NCBI GenBank assembly: GCA_934120635.1
Contig: CAKOUR010000006.1
Span: forward strand, 1 to 64,000
Length of the DNA stretch: 64,000 bases
Source: an uncultured Bacilli bacterium
GTDB lineage: Bacteria; Bacillota_I; Bacilli_A; RF39; UBA660
Reading direction: 5' to 3'
Below are positions 17,387 through 25,615 of this stretch, piece by piece. Positions within the stretch are counted from its first letter, which is position 1; every line of letters begins with the position of its first letter. The translations under genes and the position numbers were made by a program. Below the pieces are notes generated by a model that was not told the DNA's origin, did no database searches, and worked only from the letters and a program-made list of their open reading frames with translations.

Positions 17387-19000
17387 GTGTTAATTGATAA
17401 TAAAATTTATAATTGTGCTGAATATTTAAGACTATCTAAAGATGATTTAGGTAAAAATGATGAATCATCATCTATTCAAAGTCAAAGATTGATAATTGAA
17501 GGTTTTGCTAAACATAATAATTTAAAAATAGTTGAAGAATATGTCGACGATGGTTATTCTGGCGGTAATTTTGATAGACCTGCATTTACCAGAATGATTG
17601 AAGACATCGAATCTGGAAAAATAAATTGTGTGATAACAAAAGATTTATCTAGGCTTGGACGAGAAATGTATAAAACTGGGAATTATATCGAAGAATATTT
17701 TTTAGAACATGATGTTAGATATATTGCTATCAATGATTCTTATGACTCTAATATTGGAGATTCTATGCTTGGTATAAGATTAGGTGTTAATGATTTGTAT
17801 CTAAGAGATATATCAAAAAAGGTACGTTCATCATTTAGGGTAAAACAAGAACGTGGTGAGTATATAGGAAGTTTTCCATGTTATGGTTATATTAAGAATC
17901 CAGAAGATAAACATAAATTAATTGTTGATCCTGTGGCATCTAAAGTTATTAAATTAATATATCAACTATGTTTGGAAGGATTTGGAATTACTAGAATATG
18001 CAAAAAACTAACAGATGAAAAAATACCTATTCCTATTGTTTATAAAAAAGAGCCAAGAGGACTACTAGTAACTGAAAACGATGGATTTGGTATTTGGAAA
18101 AATTCAACGGTTAGAAATATATTAAAGAGTCAAATGTATATTGGAAACATGGTTCAACATACACATGAAAAGATTAGTTATAATCAAAAAAAATGTAAAC
18201 ATTTAAAGGAAAATGATTTTATAATAGTTGAACATACACATGAACCTATTATTAGTATAGAAGATTTTAATAAAGTACAAGAAATTTTGAAACAAAAAAG
18301 CCATACTCCAGTAGATAGAAACTTTGACAGATTTTTATTATCAGGGATAATGTTTTGCGGCAAATGTGGGCATACTTTAGGTGTAGGAGTAAAAAAAACA
18401 AAATCAGTTCCATCACAATATACACATTGTAATTATTATACAAGAAAAGGTGTGAAAAGTGGATGCACTCCTAATAGACTTAATTATTATTTATTAGAAA
18501 AAGATATAATTAATTTTTTAAACGAAGTTGGCGAAGAATTTATTAAGTATTATGATATTAGAAATTTGGTTGAAGACTCTGTATATGTTTATAATCGTGA
18601 TATAGATGATATGAAAAAAGAGTTAAGTCAATTAGAAAAAGACATAAATAGAAAACTAAATATTATTTCTAATTTGTATAATGATAAAGTTGAGAAAATT
18701 ATTTCAGTTGATGTATATAAAAAATTATCAGATAAGTATGAGAAAGAATTAAATCAATTAAAGATTAAAAAAGAAGAAATAGATAATAAATTAAGGATAT
18801 TTTCTGTTAAATCAAAAGAAAAACAATTTACTGAATGTCGTGAATCGGTAGAAAATTTTATGAAATTAAAAGTACCTTCTAGGAGTACAATAAAAAATTT
18901 GATTAGTAGAATTGATATATACGATAATGGCAATGAAAAAGAGGTTAAAGTATTTTTTAGATTTAAAGAACTTACCGATATAGCAAGTAAGTTAGTTTAA
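17387..19000 (+). CDS. Large serine recombinase (integrase/transposase)
   Basis: The product is 537 aa from a GTG with GGGTGG 8 bases ahead. The N-terminal resolvase domain has the YLRLS motif with catalytic Ser17 and conserved arginines (DLSRLGRE). A recombinase domain follows (about 160-290), then a zinc-ribbon with FCGKCG (C324, C327) and two later cysteines, and a coiled coil (about 395-470). This is the layout of TnpX/TndX and phage integrases. It presumably catalyses excision and integration of the surrounding element at the GGGG core. Confidence 0.93.
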   Translation: MLIDNKIYNCAEYLRLSKDDLGKNDESSSIQSQRLIIEGFAKHNNLKIVEEYVDDGYSGGNFDRPAFTRMIEDIESGKINCVITKDLSRLGREMYKTGNYIEEYFLEHDVRYIAINDSYDSNIGDSMLGIRLGVNDLYLRDISKKVRSSFRVKQERGEYIGSFPCYGYIKNPEDKHKLIVDPVASKVIKLIYQLCLEGFGITRICKKLTDEKIPIPIVYKKEPRGLLVTENDGFGIWKNSTVRNILKSQMYIGNMVQHTHEKISYNQKKCKHLKENDFIIVEHTHEPIISIEDFNKVQEILKQKSHTPVDRNFDRFLLSGIMFCGKCGHTLGVGVKKTKSVPSQYTHCNYYTRKGVKSGCTPNRLNYYLLEKDIINFLNEVGEEFIKYYDIRNLVEDSVYVYNRDIDDMKKELSQLEKDINRKLNIISNLYNDKVEKIISVDVYKKLSDKYEKELNQLKIKKEEIDNKLRIFSVKSKEKQFTECRESVENFMKLKVPSRSTIKNLISRIDIYDNGNEKEVKVFFRFKELTDIASKLV

Positions 19001-19005
19001 TATTT

Positions 19006-19047
19006 AAAAGGTTATCACAATAGTATGGGCAACCTTTTATTTTTTTA
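19006..19047 (+). terminator. Terminator after the recombinase
   Basis: AAAAGGTT (19006-19013) pairs with AACCTTTT (19031-19038), followed by ATTTTTTTA. It lies about 20 bp inside the right end of the element. Confidence 0.7.
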
Positions 19048-19054
19048 TAACTCT

Positions 19055-19085
19055 AAAATGGCAAAGGGGGTAACCTTACCATTTT
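19055..19085 (+). other. Right attachment site (attR)
   Basis: Element sequence AAAATGGCAAAG runs into GGGG, and ftsW homology resumes at TAACCTTACC. The crossover lies in GGGG (19067-19070). Confidence 0.75.
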
Positions 19086-19168
19086 TAAGTTATGGAGGAA
19101 GCAGCCTCTTAATTACAATGATTTCTATGGGCATACTTCTTAATATCAGTAAATATAATTATGAATAA
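19070..19168 (+). pseudogene. ftsW: ftsW, 3' portion
   Basis: Read from 19070 the codons give V-TLPFLSYGGSSLLITM and onward to KYNYE and TAA at 19166-19168. This is the conserved FtsW C-terminus with the SYGGSS motif and final helix. It has no start or ribosome binding site of its own, and it continues codon 331 of the 5' part exactly. Confidence 0.92.
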
Positions 19169-19174
19169 GTTTTA

Positions 19175-19203
19175 TAGACTAATGATGATAATTTTGATAT
19201 AAT
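19175..19203 (+). promoter_or_regulatory. Promoter of the pgk operon
   Basis: TAGACT (19175-19180), 17-bp spacer, TATAAT (19198-19203). It lies behind the ftsW stop, so pgk expression should not depend on the state of ftsW. Confidence 0.6.
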
Positions 19204-19232
19204 AAAATCATAAATTAAGGAGAAATGATTTC

Positions 19233-20417
19233 ATGAAAAAAACAATAAAAGATTATCAATTAGAAAATAAAAAAGTAATTATTCGAGTAGACTTTAATGT
19301 TCCCATGAAAGAAGGAATCATTACTGATGATACTAGAATAAAAAGAGCAATACCAACAATAAAATATGCAATTGAAAAAGGAGCAAAAGTAATTTTATTA
19401 TCTCACTTAGGAAAAGTTAAAGAAGAAAGTGATTTACAAAAAAATAATCTTTACCCAGTAAGTATTCGCTTACAAGAGTTAATAGAAAAAGAAGTATTTT
19501 TTTCTAACGAAACCAGAGGAAAAGAACTAGAAGAAAAAGTCTCATCCCTTAAAAAAGGCGAAATCTTACTTATTCAAAATACAAGATATGAAGACCTAAT
19601 AGGAAAAAAAGAAAGCACTTGCAACGAAGAATTAGCAAAATATTGGGCCTCACTAGGAGATATATTTATCAATGATGCCTATGGAACATGTCACAGAAAA
19701 CATGCATCTAACGTAGGAATAGCAAATTATTTACCAAGTGGTATTGGCTTTTTAGTCGAAGAAGAAATCAATAAAATAGATGGAATTTTAGAAGAAGATA
19801 CTCATCCCTTTGTTGTCATCATGGGAGGAGCAAAAGTTCACGATAAAATTAAAGTCATTAAAAATTTAATTCAAAAATGCGATTTATTATTAATAGGAGG
19901 AGGAATGGCTTATACCTTTTTAGCCGCAAGAAATTATCCCATTGGAAAATCTATTTTAGATGAAGAGTCCACTGAATTTTGTAAAGAAATATTAAGTACT
20001 TATGAAGAAAAAATAATCCTACCAATAGATCATTTAGTATCAGGCTCAATAACTTCAGATAAAGTGTCCATAAAAAGAATTTGTGATACTACTGAATTAG
20101 ATATGGGATTTGATATTGGACCACAAACCATTCAACTATTTAAGGAAAAATTATCTCCAGCAAAAAGAGTAATCATTAATGGCCCAATGGGATGTTTCGA
20201 AAATCCAAATTATCAAGAAGGAACAAAAGAAATTTATCAATATTTAACCGATAATCATATCAAAACCTTAGTAGGAGGAGGGGATTCAGCCGCTAGTGTT
20301 AATCAACTATCAAATCCAAATAAGTTTTATCATATTTCAACAGGGGGAGGTGCAACACTAGAATACTTAGAAGGAACTGTTCTTCCAGGAATTAGTGTAA
20401 TCGATGAAAAAAAATAA
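19233..20417 (+). CDS. pgk: Phosphoglycerate kinase
   Basis: This is the ATP-generating step of glycolysis (1,3-bisphosphoglycerate to 3-phosphoglycerate). The 394-aa protein has the N-terminal RVDFNVPM motif, the substrate-binding LLSHLGKVK and DAYGTCHR segments, and the C-terminal nucleotide-binding GGGDSAA motif. The TCHR segment is usually AHR. The start has AAGGAG 10 bases upstream. The last codons overlap the flippase-like gene by 14 bp. Confidence 0.97.
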   Translation: MKKTIKDYQLENKKVIIRVDFNVPMKEGIITDDTRIKRAIPTIKYAIEKGAKVILLSHLGKVKEESDLQKNNLYPVSIRLQELIEKEVFFSNETRGKELEEKVSSLKKGEILLIQNTRYEDLIGKKESTCNEELAKYWASLGDIFINDAYGTCHRKHASNVGIANYLPSGIGFLVEEEINKIDGILEEDTHPFVVIMGGAKVHDKIKVIKNLIQKCDLLLIGGGMAYTFLAARNYPIGKSILDEESTEFCKEILSTYEEKIILPIDHLVSGSITSDKVSIKRICDTTELDMGFDIGPQTIQLFKEKLSPAKRVIINGPMGCFENPNYQEGTKEIYQYLTDNHIKTLVGGGDSAASVNQLSNPNKFYHISTGGGATLEYLEGTVLPGISVIDEKK

Positions 20418-21426
20418 AATAAAATATATCTTTAATTTTTTACTCATTGCTATCGTATTATCAATTGTTTTATATTTTTCCCTAAAAGATAATTATCAAG
20501 AAATTATATCTACCATCTTAAAGATGAATTATATCTGGATTTTTGTAGCCATATTAGCATTAATTATTTATCGCCTATGTGCAAGTCTTGGGCACTATTA
20601 TATTATTAAAGCAAATAATGGAAAAGTTTCTTATTTAAAGTGCTTTCAAATTAATTTAATGATTCTTTTCTTTCATGGCATAACTCCCTTTGCAGGAGGA
20701 GGTCAACCAATGGAAATTTATTTTCTCCATAAAGAAGGAATTTCTGTTACAAAAGCTACCAATATTACATTACAAAATTTTATTGTTTATCAAATAGCCT
20801 TAATTATAACAGGTTTAATAGCTTTAATATATAATCATATTTTTAATGTTTTTCCAAATGATAGTTTAATAAAATACTTAGTTGTCTTAGGATTTACAAT
20901 TAATACTTTAGTACTAGTAGTAACCTTTATCTTAAGTTTTGGTAAGAAAACAAATAAGTTTATTATTGAAAAAGGAATTCACTTTTTAGCTAAAATAAAA
21001 ATTATTAAAGAAGAAAAAAAGACACAAGAGAAGTGTCAAAAATACTTACAAAGTTTTCATGATAATGCAATTGAATTAAAGAAAAATAAAAAGATAGTTG
21101 CTTTTATGGTATTAATTAATATTATAGGGTTAATGACAATGTATAGTATGCCATATCCTATCTTAAGAGGAATGGGTATAAATATTAATATTTTTAAAGT
21201 GATAACTGCAATTGCTTATGTAATGATAATAGGTTCATTTGTTCCTATTCCTGGTGGAACAGGAGGAATTGAATATAGCTTTATCTTTTTCTTTCAATAC
21301 TTAATCAGTGGAAGCATTTTACATGCCGCTATGTTAGTGTGGAGATTAATTAGTTATTACCTAGGAATGATATTTGGAGCAATAGCTTTATCCTTATATA
21401 GAAAGAAGGAAAAACAATGCGAATAG
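20404..21426 (+). CDS. UPF0104/AglD-type flippase-like membrane protein
   Basis: The product is 340 aa with about eight membrane helices. The conserved FFHGITPFAGGGQPMEIYFL segment and PIPGGTGGIEYSFIFFF near the C-terminus are typical of the lysylphosphatidylglycerol-synthase transmembrane/UPF0104 family. It is joined to a glycolipid-type glycosyltransferase, so it may move or handle lipid-linked sugars. That role is inferred from the operon. It overlaps both neighbours (pgk by 14 bp and the GT4 gene by 10 bp). Confidence 0.8.
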   Translation: MKKNKIKYIFNFLLIAIVLSIVLYFSLKDNYQEIISTILKMNYIWIFVAILALIIYRLCASLGHYYIIKANNGKVSYLKCFQINLMILFFHGITPFAGGGQPMEIYFLHKEGISVTKATNITLQNFIVYQIALIITGLIALIYNHIFNVFPNDSLIKYLVVLGFTINTLVLVVTFILSFGKKTNKFIIEKGIHFLAKIKIIKEEKKTQEKCQKYLQSFHDNAIELKKNKKIVAFMVLINIIGLMTMYSMPYPILRGMGININIFKVITAIAYVMIIGSFVPIPGGTGGIEYSFIFFFQYLISGSILHAAMLVWRLISYYLGMIFGAIALSLYRKKEKQCE

Positions 21427-22673
21427 GATTATTTACAGATACATATCTTCCCTATATTAGTGGATTAGTAACCAGTGTAGATATGTTAAAGAAAAGTTTA
21501 GAAAAGTTAGGTCATACAGTATACATAGTTACAGCAAATTTAGAAAACTTTCACTATGACTATGATAAAAAAAATAGAATCCTAAAAATACCAGGAGTAC
21601 CAACAGGAATCTATGATTCAAGATTAACAGGAATCTATCCCTTAAAAGCCATTAAAATTATCAGAAGTTGGGATTTAGACATTATTCATTCTCAAACAGA
21701 ATTTGGCATAGGAACATTTGCTAGAATTCTAGCAAAGCAATATAACATTCCCATTGTACATACTTATCACACAATGTATGAAGATTATGTTCATTACATC
21801 ACACATGGCTATTTTAATCGCTCTAGTAAAAAAATAGTAGAGTACTTAACAGTATTTTACTGCGACAAAACAATTTCAGAATTAGTCGTACCAACAAAAA
21901 AAGCATATGAACTATTTAAACAAAAATATAAAGTCAATAGAAACGTCTATATTGTACCAACAGGCATTGATGTTGAAAAATTTTATAAAGAAAATCATCC
22001 TGAGTTTAATAATACACAAAAAAGAAAAGAAATAGGTTTAGATCCCAAAGATTTTGTTATTCTTTTTGTTGGAAGAATTGCTAGTGAAAAGAATATTGAA
22101 TTACTATTAACTTCTATGCACTCTTTAGTAGGAATATCGAATAAAATAAAACTATTAGTAGTAGGAGATGGTCCAGATTTAGAAAACTACAAGAAATATA
22201 CTGAAAAAAATCATTTAGAAAACCAAATCATTTTTGCAGGCAAAGTCCCATGGGACAAAATCCCAGACTATTATTTAATGTCTGATTGCTTTGTAACTGC
22301 CTCTCATACAGAAACACAAGGGTTAACAGTAATCGAAGCAATGGCAGCCTCATTACCAGTAGTTGTAATTGAAGATGAAAGTTTTGAAGAAACAGTTATA
22401 GATAATTTAAATGGTCTTATTTTCAAAAATAAAAGAGAATATAAAAAATGTATCATTAATCTATTTAAAGATAAATCCTTAAGAAAAAGACTTAGTCATC
22501 AAGCAAGAATCTCTGCTGAAACGCACTCCTCTAGATATTTTGCTGAACAAATCTTAGAAGTATATCGAATAGCCATTCAAAACAAACCAAAACATAAAAT
22601 TCCTATCGTAGAAAAAATGCATCAAATATTTAAAGAAAAAGACAAAGAAGAAAAGGAGAAAGAAAATGAGTAA
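21417..22673 (+). CDS. GT4 glycosyltransferase, probably diacylglycerol glucosyltransferase
   Basis: The product is 418 aa with a two-domain GT-B fold. The N-terminus MRIGLFTDTYLPYISG with TYHTMYEDY and the C-terminal EGLTVIEAMAASLPVV-like motif (here TQGLTVIEAM) with E-x7-E spacing fit retaining GT4 enzymes such as the monoglucosyl-diacylglycerol synthases of Acholeplasma and Gram-positives. The charged C-terminal tail (EKDKEEKEKENE) could contact the membrane surface. It likely makes glycolipid anchors. Confidence 0.82.
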   Translation: MRIGLFTDTYLPYISGLVTSVDMLKKSLEKLGHTVYIVTANLENFHYDYDKKNRILKIPGVPTGIYDSRLTGIYPLKAIKIIRSWDLDIIHSQTEFGIGTFARILAKQYNIPIVHTYHTMYEDYVHYITHGYFNRSSKKIVEYLTVFYCDKTISELVVPTKKAYELFKQKYKVNRNVYIVPTGIDVEKFYKENHPEFNNTQKRKEIGLDPKDFVILFVGRIASEKNIELLLTSMHSLVGISNKIKLLVVGDGPDLENYKKYTEKNHLENQIIFAGKVPWDKIPDYYLMSDCFVTASHTETQGLTVIEAMAASLPVVVIEDESFEETVIDNLNGLIFKNKREYKKCIINLFKDKSLRKRLSHQARISAETHSSRYFAEQILEVYRIAIQNKPKHKIPIVEKMHQIFKEKDKEEKEKENE

Positions 22674-23352
22674 GTTTATTATTTTAAATCATAAAATGAA
22701 TCTAGAATATGAAGAAGTATATCCATATATTAATGAATTAAATAATTTAGAAACAAAAAATAATATTATTGTTTGTCCAACTAGTATTTATTTAGAAGAT
22801 TTTATCAATCATTGTCATTGGGGAGTAGGTGCTCAAAATGTTCATGATAAAGAGAATGGAAATTATACAGGAGAAATTTCTACACTACAATTAAAATCAA
22901 TGGGAATTGAATATTCAATAATTGGTCACTATGAAAGGAAAAAATATTTTCATGAAACAATAAAAGATGTTCATAAAAAATTAATCTCTTGTTTAGAAAG
23001 TAATATTTCACCGATCCTTTGTTTTGGAGAAACAGGAGAAGACAAAGATATCTTAAACGATTTAGATATTCTATTAGAAGATATTCCAAACATTGATTTC
23101 ATTATTTTTGCCTATGAACCACTAAAAGTAAAAGAAAGCTTAGAAGTAGAAGAAATCCAAGAACAAATAGAAATGATATATCATCATTTAAAAGATAAAT
23201 ATCATAGCACCCCTAATATTATCTATGGTGGAGGAGTAGAACAAAAAGATATTAATGATTTATTAAACAATAACTACATTAATGGACTATTAATTGGAAA
23301 AATTTCAGCCAATATAGAAAAAACTAAAAAAATTATTAATAAAATTAAATAG
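22666..23352 (+). CDS. tpiA: Triosephosphate isomerase, divergent
   Basis: It interconverts DHAP and glyceraldehyde-3-phosphate. The 228-aa protein is shorter than the usual 250. Catalytic residues are recognisable: N and K in NHKMN near the start, His in IGHYERK and Glu in AYEP. The phosphate loop YGGGV is present. However, the flexible loop 6 normally reading PVWAIGTGK is replaced by PLKVKESLE, and GHSERR is GHYERK. The operon with pgk supports the assignment, but activity could be altered. Confidence 0.8.
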   Translation: MSKFIILNHKMNLEYEEVYPYINELNNLETKNNIIVCPTSIYLEDFINHCHWGVGAQNVHDKENGNYTGEISTLQLKSMGIEYSIIGHYERKKYFHETIKDVHKKLISCLESNISPILCFGETGEDKDILNDLDILLEDIPNIDFIIFAYEPLKVKESLEVEEIQEQIEMIYHHLKDKYHSTPNIIYGGGVEQKDINDLLNNNYINGLLIGKISANIEKTKKIINKIK

Positions 23353-23365
23353 AAATCATCAAAAT

Positions 23366-23404
23366 AAGAAAGAAGTAACAAAAAAATTACTTCTTTCTTT
23401 TATT
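23366..23404 (+). terminator. Strong terminator after tpiA
   Basis: A perfect 13-bp inverted repeat, AAGAAAGAAGTAA (23366-23378) with TTACTTCTTTCTT (23387-23399), is followed by T. Confidence 0.8.
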
Positions 23405-23420
23405 CGACAAAGTTCGACAT
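23403..23420 (+). promoter_or_regulatory. Two Spo0A-binding boxes upstream of spo0A
   Basis: TTCGACAA (23403-23410) is the exact reverse complement of the 0A box TTGTCGAA. TTCGACAT (23413-23420) matches 7 of 8. They cover the -35 region of a possible promoter with TATACT at 23431-23436, suggesting autoregulation. Confidence 0.7.
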
Positions 23421-23466
23421 CAGTACTTGCTATACTAAACTTGTAAAAATAGAAAGAGGAATAAAA

Positions 23467-24231
23467 ATGGAAAAAATAAAAGTTTTAGTAATAGATGACA
23501 ATATAGCATTAACAGAAATGGTAAAGGAGTACTTTAAAGACAGTAATGAAATAGAAATTATAGATTGTTGTTATAATGGTGACGAAGGATTAAAGAAAAT
23601 AGATGAATTAGAAGGAAAGTATGATGTGATATTATTAGATTTAATTATGCCAAAAAAAGATGGAATAAGTGTATTAGAAGACTTAAAAAAAAGAAATATT
23701 CATAAAAATATTATTGTAGAAACTTCTTATAATAGCCCAGAAGTAATAAGAAATGTCAGCGAATATGGTGTAAATTATTATATTCTAAAACCTTTTGATT
23801 TACCTGACTTAGAAAAAAGAATTTTAGATATCTTTAAAGCAGTATCTAAGAAAGGAATTAACTTAGCTCATAATAATTTAGAAATCTCAATCACAAGAAT
23901 GCTCCATGAATTAGGAATGCCAGCCCATATAAAAGGATATCAGTACATAAGAGATGGAATCATTATGATTTATAACAACCCAGATATCATTGGAGGAATT
24001 ACTAAAGAATTATACCCTGATGTAGCATCAAAATATAATACAACTGTATCTAGAGTAGAAAGAGCCATTAGACACGCTATCGAAGTATCATGGAATCGTG
24101 GAAATTGGGACTTAATGGAAGAAATATTTGGACATAGTGTAGATATAGACAAAGCCAAACCAACCAATTCAGAATTCATTGTCACAATAGCAGACAAGTT
24201 AAGATTAGAATTTATGAAACAAAGAGCATAA
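23467..24231 (+). CDS. spo0A: Spo0A, master response regulator of sporulation
   Basis: The product is 254 aa. It has an N-terminal receiver with acidic pocket D10/D11, phospho-acceptor D58 (LLDLIMP), T86 and K108, followed by the Spo0A-specific C-terminal DNA-binding domain from about 145. The latter includes HELGMPAHIKGYQYIRDGI and the recognition helix region SRVERAIRHAIEVSW. Phosphorylated Spo0A switches on sporulation genes. Two 0A boxes lie just upstream. With the CotD gene at 39383 it indicates an endospore-forming lineage or a recent descendant. Confidence 0.96.
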   Translation: MEKIKVLVIDDNIALTEMVKEYFKDSNEIEIIDCCYNGDEGLKKIDELEGKYDVILLDLIMPKKDGISVLEDLKKRNIHKNIIVETSYNSPEVIRNVSEYGVNYYILKPFDLPDLEKRILDIFKAVSKKGINLAHNNLEISITRMLHELGMPAHIKGYQYIRDGIIMIYNNPDIIGGITKELYPDVASKYNTTVSRVERAIRHAIEVSWNRGNWDLMEEIFGHSVDIDKAKPTNSEFIVTIADKLRLEFMKQRA

Positions 24232-24300
24232 TTTTATTATTAACACTAATAATCATTTACAAGAATATATTTTTTTACTATAATATTATTGGTGATCAAG

Positions 24301-24852
24301 ATGGGAAGAGAATTAAGAAGAAAAGAAGAGAAAAAAAATAAAAAAGCAAAAGAAATAAAAAATACTACTTCAGAAACAAATTATAGTGGACTAACTCTTT
24401 TAAAAATAGTAGGAGCAATTGCTATTATCTTATTTGTAATTTATTATTTTATTGCTGTATTTATTACTAAAGAAGTAGACATATCAGGAAATAAAAATAG
24501 CACAACTTCAGAAAAAAGTACGAGTTCTTCTAATAGCAGTGTATCTAATGCTATTTTAGCCCAAAGAACATTTGAACAAGCAGAAGAAGAATATTATGTA
24601 TACTATTATAATTTTAGTGATGAAGATAAAACAATATCCAGTATTTTAAGTAATAAATCAGATATTACCTTATATCGTGTAGATACAAGCAGTGCTTTAA
24701 ACAAAAACTATGTAACAGAAGAAAATGGAAATAAAAATGTAACAGGAATTAATGACTTAAAAGTAAAAAATCCAACTTTAATTAAAGTAACTGGAGATAA
24801 AGTAACTAGTTATATAGAAGGCGTAAATGAAATTATAAATTATTTTAACTAA
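24301..24852 (+). CDS. Membrane-anchored protein with thioredoxin-like domain lacking CxxC
   Basis: The product is 183 aa from the ATG at 24301 (GGTGATC ahead; the GTG at 24289 lies in that site). Basic N-terminus, one membrane helix (about 35-56), a Ser/Thr linker, then a domain reading YYVYYYNFSDED, LYRVDTSS, NPTLIKVTGDKV and YIEG. The order resembles the thioredoxin fold with its NPTL cis-proline site, but the active-site cysteines are replaced by NFSDED. It would be extracytoplasmic. A redox role is unlikely; a binding role is a guess. Confidence 0.55.
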   Translation: MGRELRRKEEKKNKKAKEIKNTTSETNYSGLTLLKIVGAIAIILFVIYYFIAVFITKEVDISGNKNSTTSEKSTSSSNSSVSNAILAQRTFEQAEEEYYVYYYNFSDEDKTISSILSNKSDITLYRVDTSSALNKNYVTEENGNKNVTGINDLKVKNPTLIKVTGDKVTSYIEGVNEIINYFN

Positions 24853-24877
24853 AAATCCAAAAAAATGGATTTTTTTC
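24851..24877 (+). terminator. Rho-independent terminator
   Basis: AAAATCCA (24852-24859) and TGGATTTT (24866-24873) followed by T. Confidence 0.75.
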
Positions 24878-24921
24878 TTTTCATCTTTTCTTTTTTGTAT
24901 TATAATGAATATATAATTTAT

Positions 24922-24997
24922 TGCCCCATAGCCAAGCGGTAAGGCATCGGACTCTGACTCCGACATTCCGTTAGTTCGAATCTAACTGGGGCAACCA
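24922..24997 (+). tRNA. tRNA-Gln (CTG)
   Basis: 76 nt with encoded CCA. Acceptor TGCCCCA pairs with TGGGGCA, the D-arm is GCC/GGC, and the anticodon arm TCGGA-CTCTGAC-TCCGA gives anticodon CTG. T-arm GTTCGAATC. A TATAAT at 24901 precedes it. Confidence 0.92.
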
Positions 24998-25006
24998 TTA
25001 AAAATT

Positions 25007-25030
25007 AAAATCCTTCAAGGATTTTTTTAT
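25007..25030 (+). terminator. Terminator after tRNA-Gln
   Basis: AATCC-TTCAA-GGATT followed by seven T. Confidence 0.65.
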
Positions 25031-25096
25031 TACCTAAAATTTATTGTCAAAAAAAATAACCTATGATAAAATGATAGTGAAAATAGGTGATGATTC

Positions 25097-25552
25097 ATGA
25101 AAAAAAATTTAAATAATAAAGGATTTACTTTAATAGAAGTATTAGCGGTCATTGTTATTTTATCTATCTTAATGGCAATAATGGTACCAAGTGTAGGAAA
25201 TATTATGAAAAAAAATAAAGAAGATAATTATCAAAATTTAAAAGATTCTATTATTAGTGCAGCAAAAATTTATATTTCCGATAATCGATACCAAATTACT
25301 GTAGGAAATTGTGATGATTCTAATAAAGCTGATATTGAATCAATCAATGACATGACTTTAACAGATAGTAAAATTACTATTCAAACTCTAGCAGATGCTG
25401 GAAATCTTAAAACAACATCCGATGGAAAAATATTAAATCCCAAAGACAAAACTAGTTTAAATTTAGATAATAGTTATGTAGTAGTAAAGTATCAATGTGA
25501 TAAGAAAGAGTATGAATATCAATTAGAAGAAAATTTTTTACAATGGCAATAA
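25097..25552 (+). CDS. Type IV prepilin-like (pseudopilin) protein
   Basis: The product is 151 aa. The short basic leader ends at the prepilin peptidase motif KG|FTLIEVLAV with the conserved Glu at +5, followed by a hydrophobic helix (about 11-30). The C-terminal domain has two cysteines (GNC and YQC) that could form a disulfide. It would need a prepilin peptidase, not seen in the window. It may belong to a ComG-like uptake pilus or a secretion pseudopilus. Confidence 0.82.
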   Translation: MKKNLNNKGFTLIEVLAVIVILSILMAIMVPSVGNIMKKNKEDNYQNLKDSIISAAKIYISDNRYQITVGNCDDSNKADIESINDMTLTDSKITIQTLADAGNLKTTSDGKILNPKDKTSLNLDNSYVVVKYQCDKKEYEYQLEENFLQWQ

Positions 25553-25553
25553 A

Positions 25554-25608
25554 AAAATACTAACCAGTACAAATTTTTTTAAACGAAAAGTACTGATCAG
25601 TATTTTTA
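25554..25608. terminator. Bidirectional terminator between prepilin gene and lexA
   Basis: AAAATACT/AGTATTTT and CAGTAC/GTACTG form nested arms with a T-rich loop. A-runs on one side and T-runs on the other suit the two converging genes. Confidence 0.65.
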
Positions 25609-25615
25609 TTTTTTA

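Larger units (their letters stand above)
14559..19070 (+). mobile_element. Serine-recombinase element inserted in ftsW (about 4.51 kb)
   Basis: The element is bounded by GGGG at 14555-14558 and 19067-19070, the presumed crossover. It carries two YibE/F-family genes, a truncated permease, a 51-codon gene and a large serine recombinase next to the right end. There are no terminal inverted repeats and no long target duplication, as expected for large serine integrases that exchange at a 2-bp core. Exact removal restores ftsW in frame. The boundaries are known to within a few bases because the GGGG run is shared. Confidence 0.9.

Noticed and set aside
14687..19064. AAAATGGCAA occurs near both ends of the ftsW element
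   Set aside because: The copies lie 130 bp and about 5 bp from the ends, so they do not mark the boundaries; likely chance in AT-rich DNA.
23403..23420. TTCGAC in the tmRNA as further Spo0A boxes
   Set aside because: GATTCGACAGG is a conserved structural part of tmRNA, so the resemblance is accidental.
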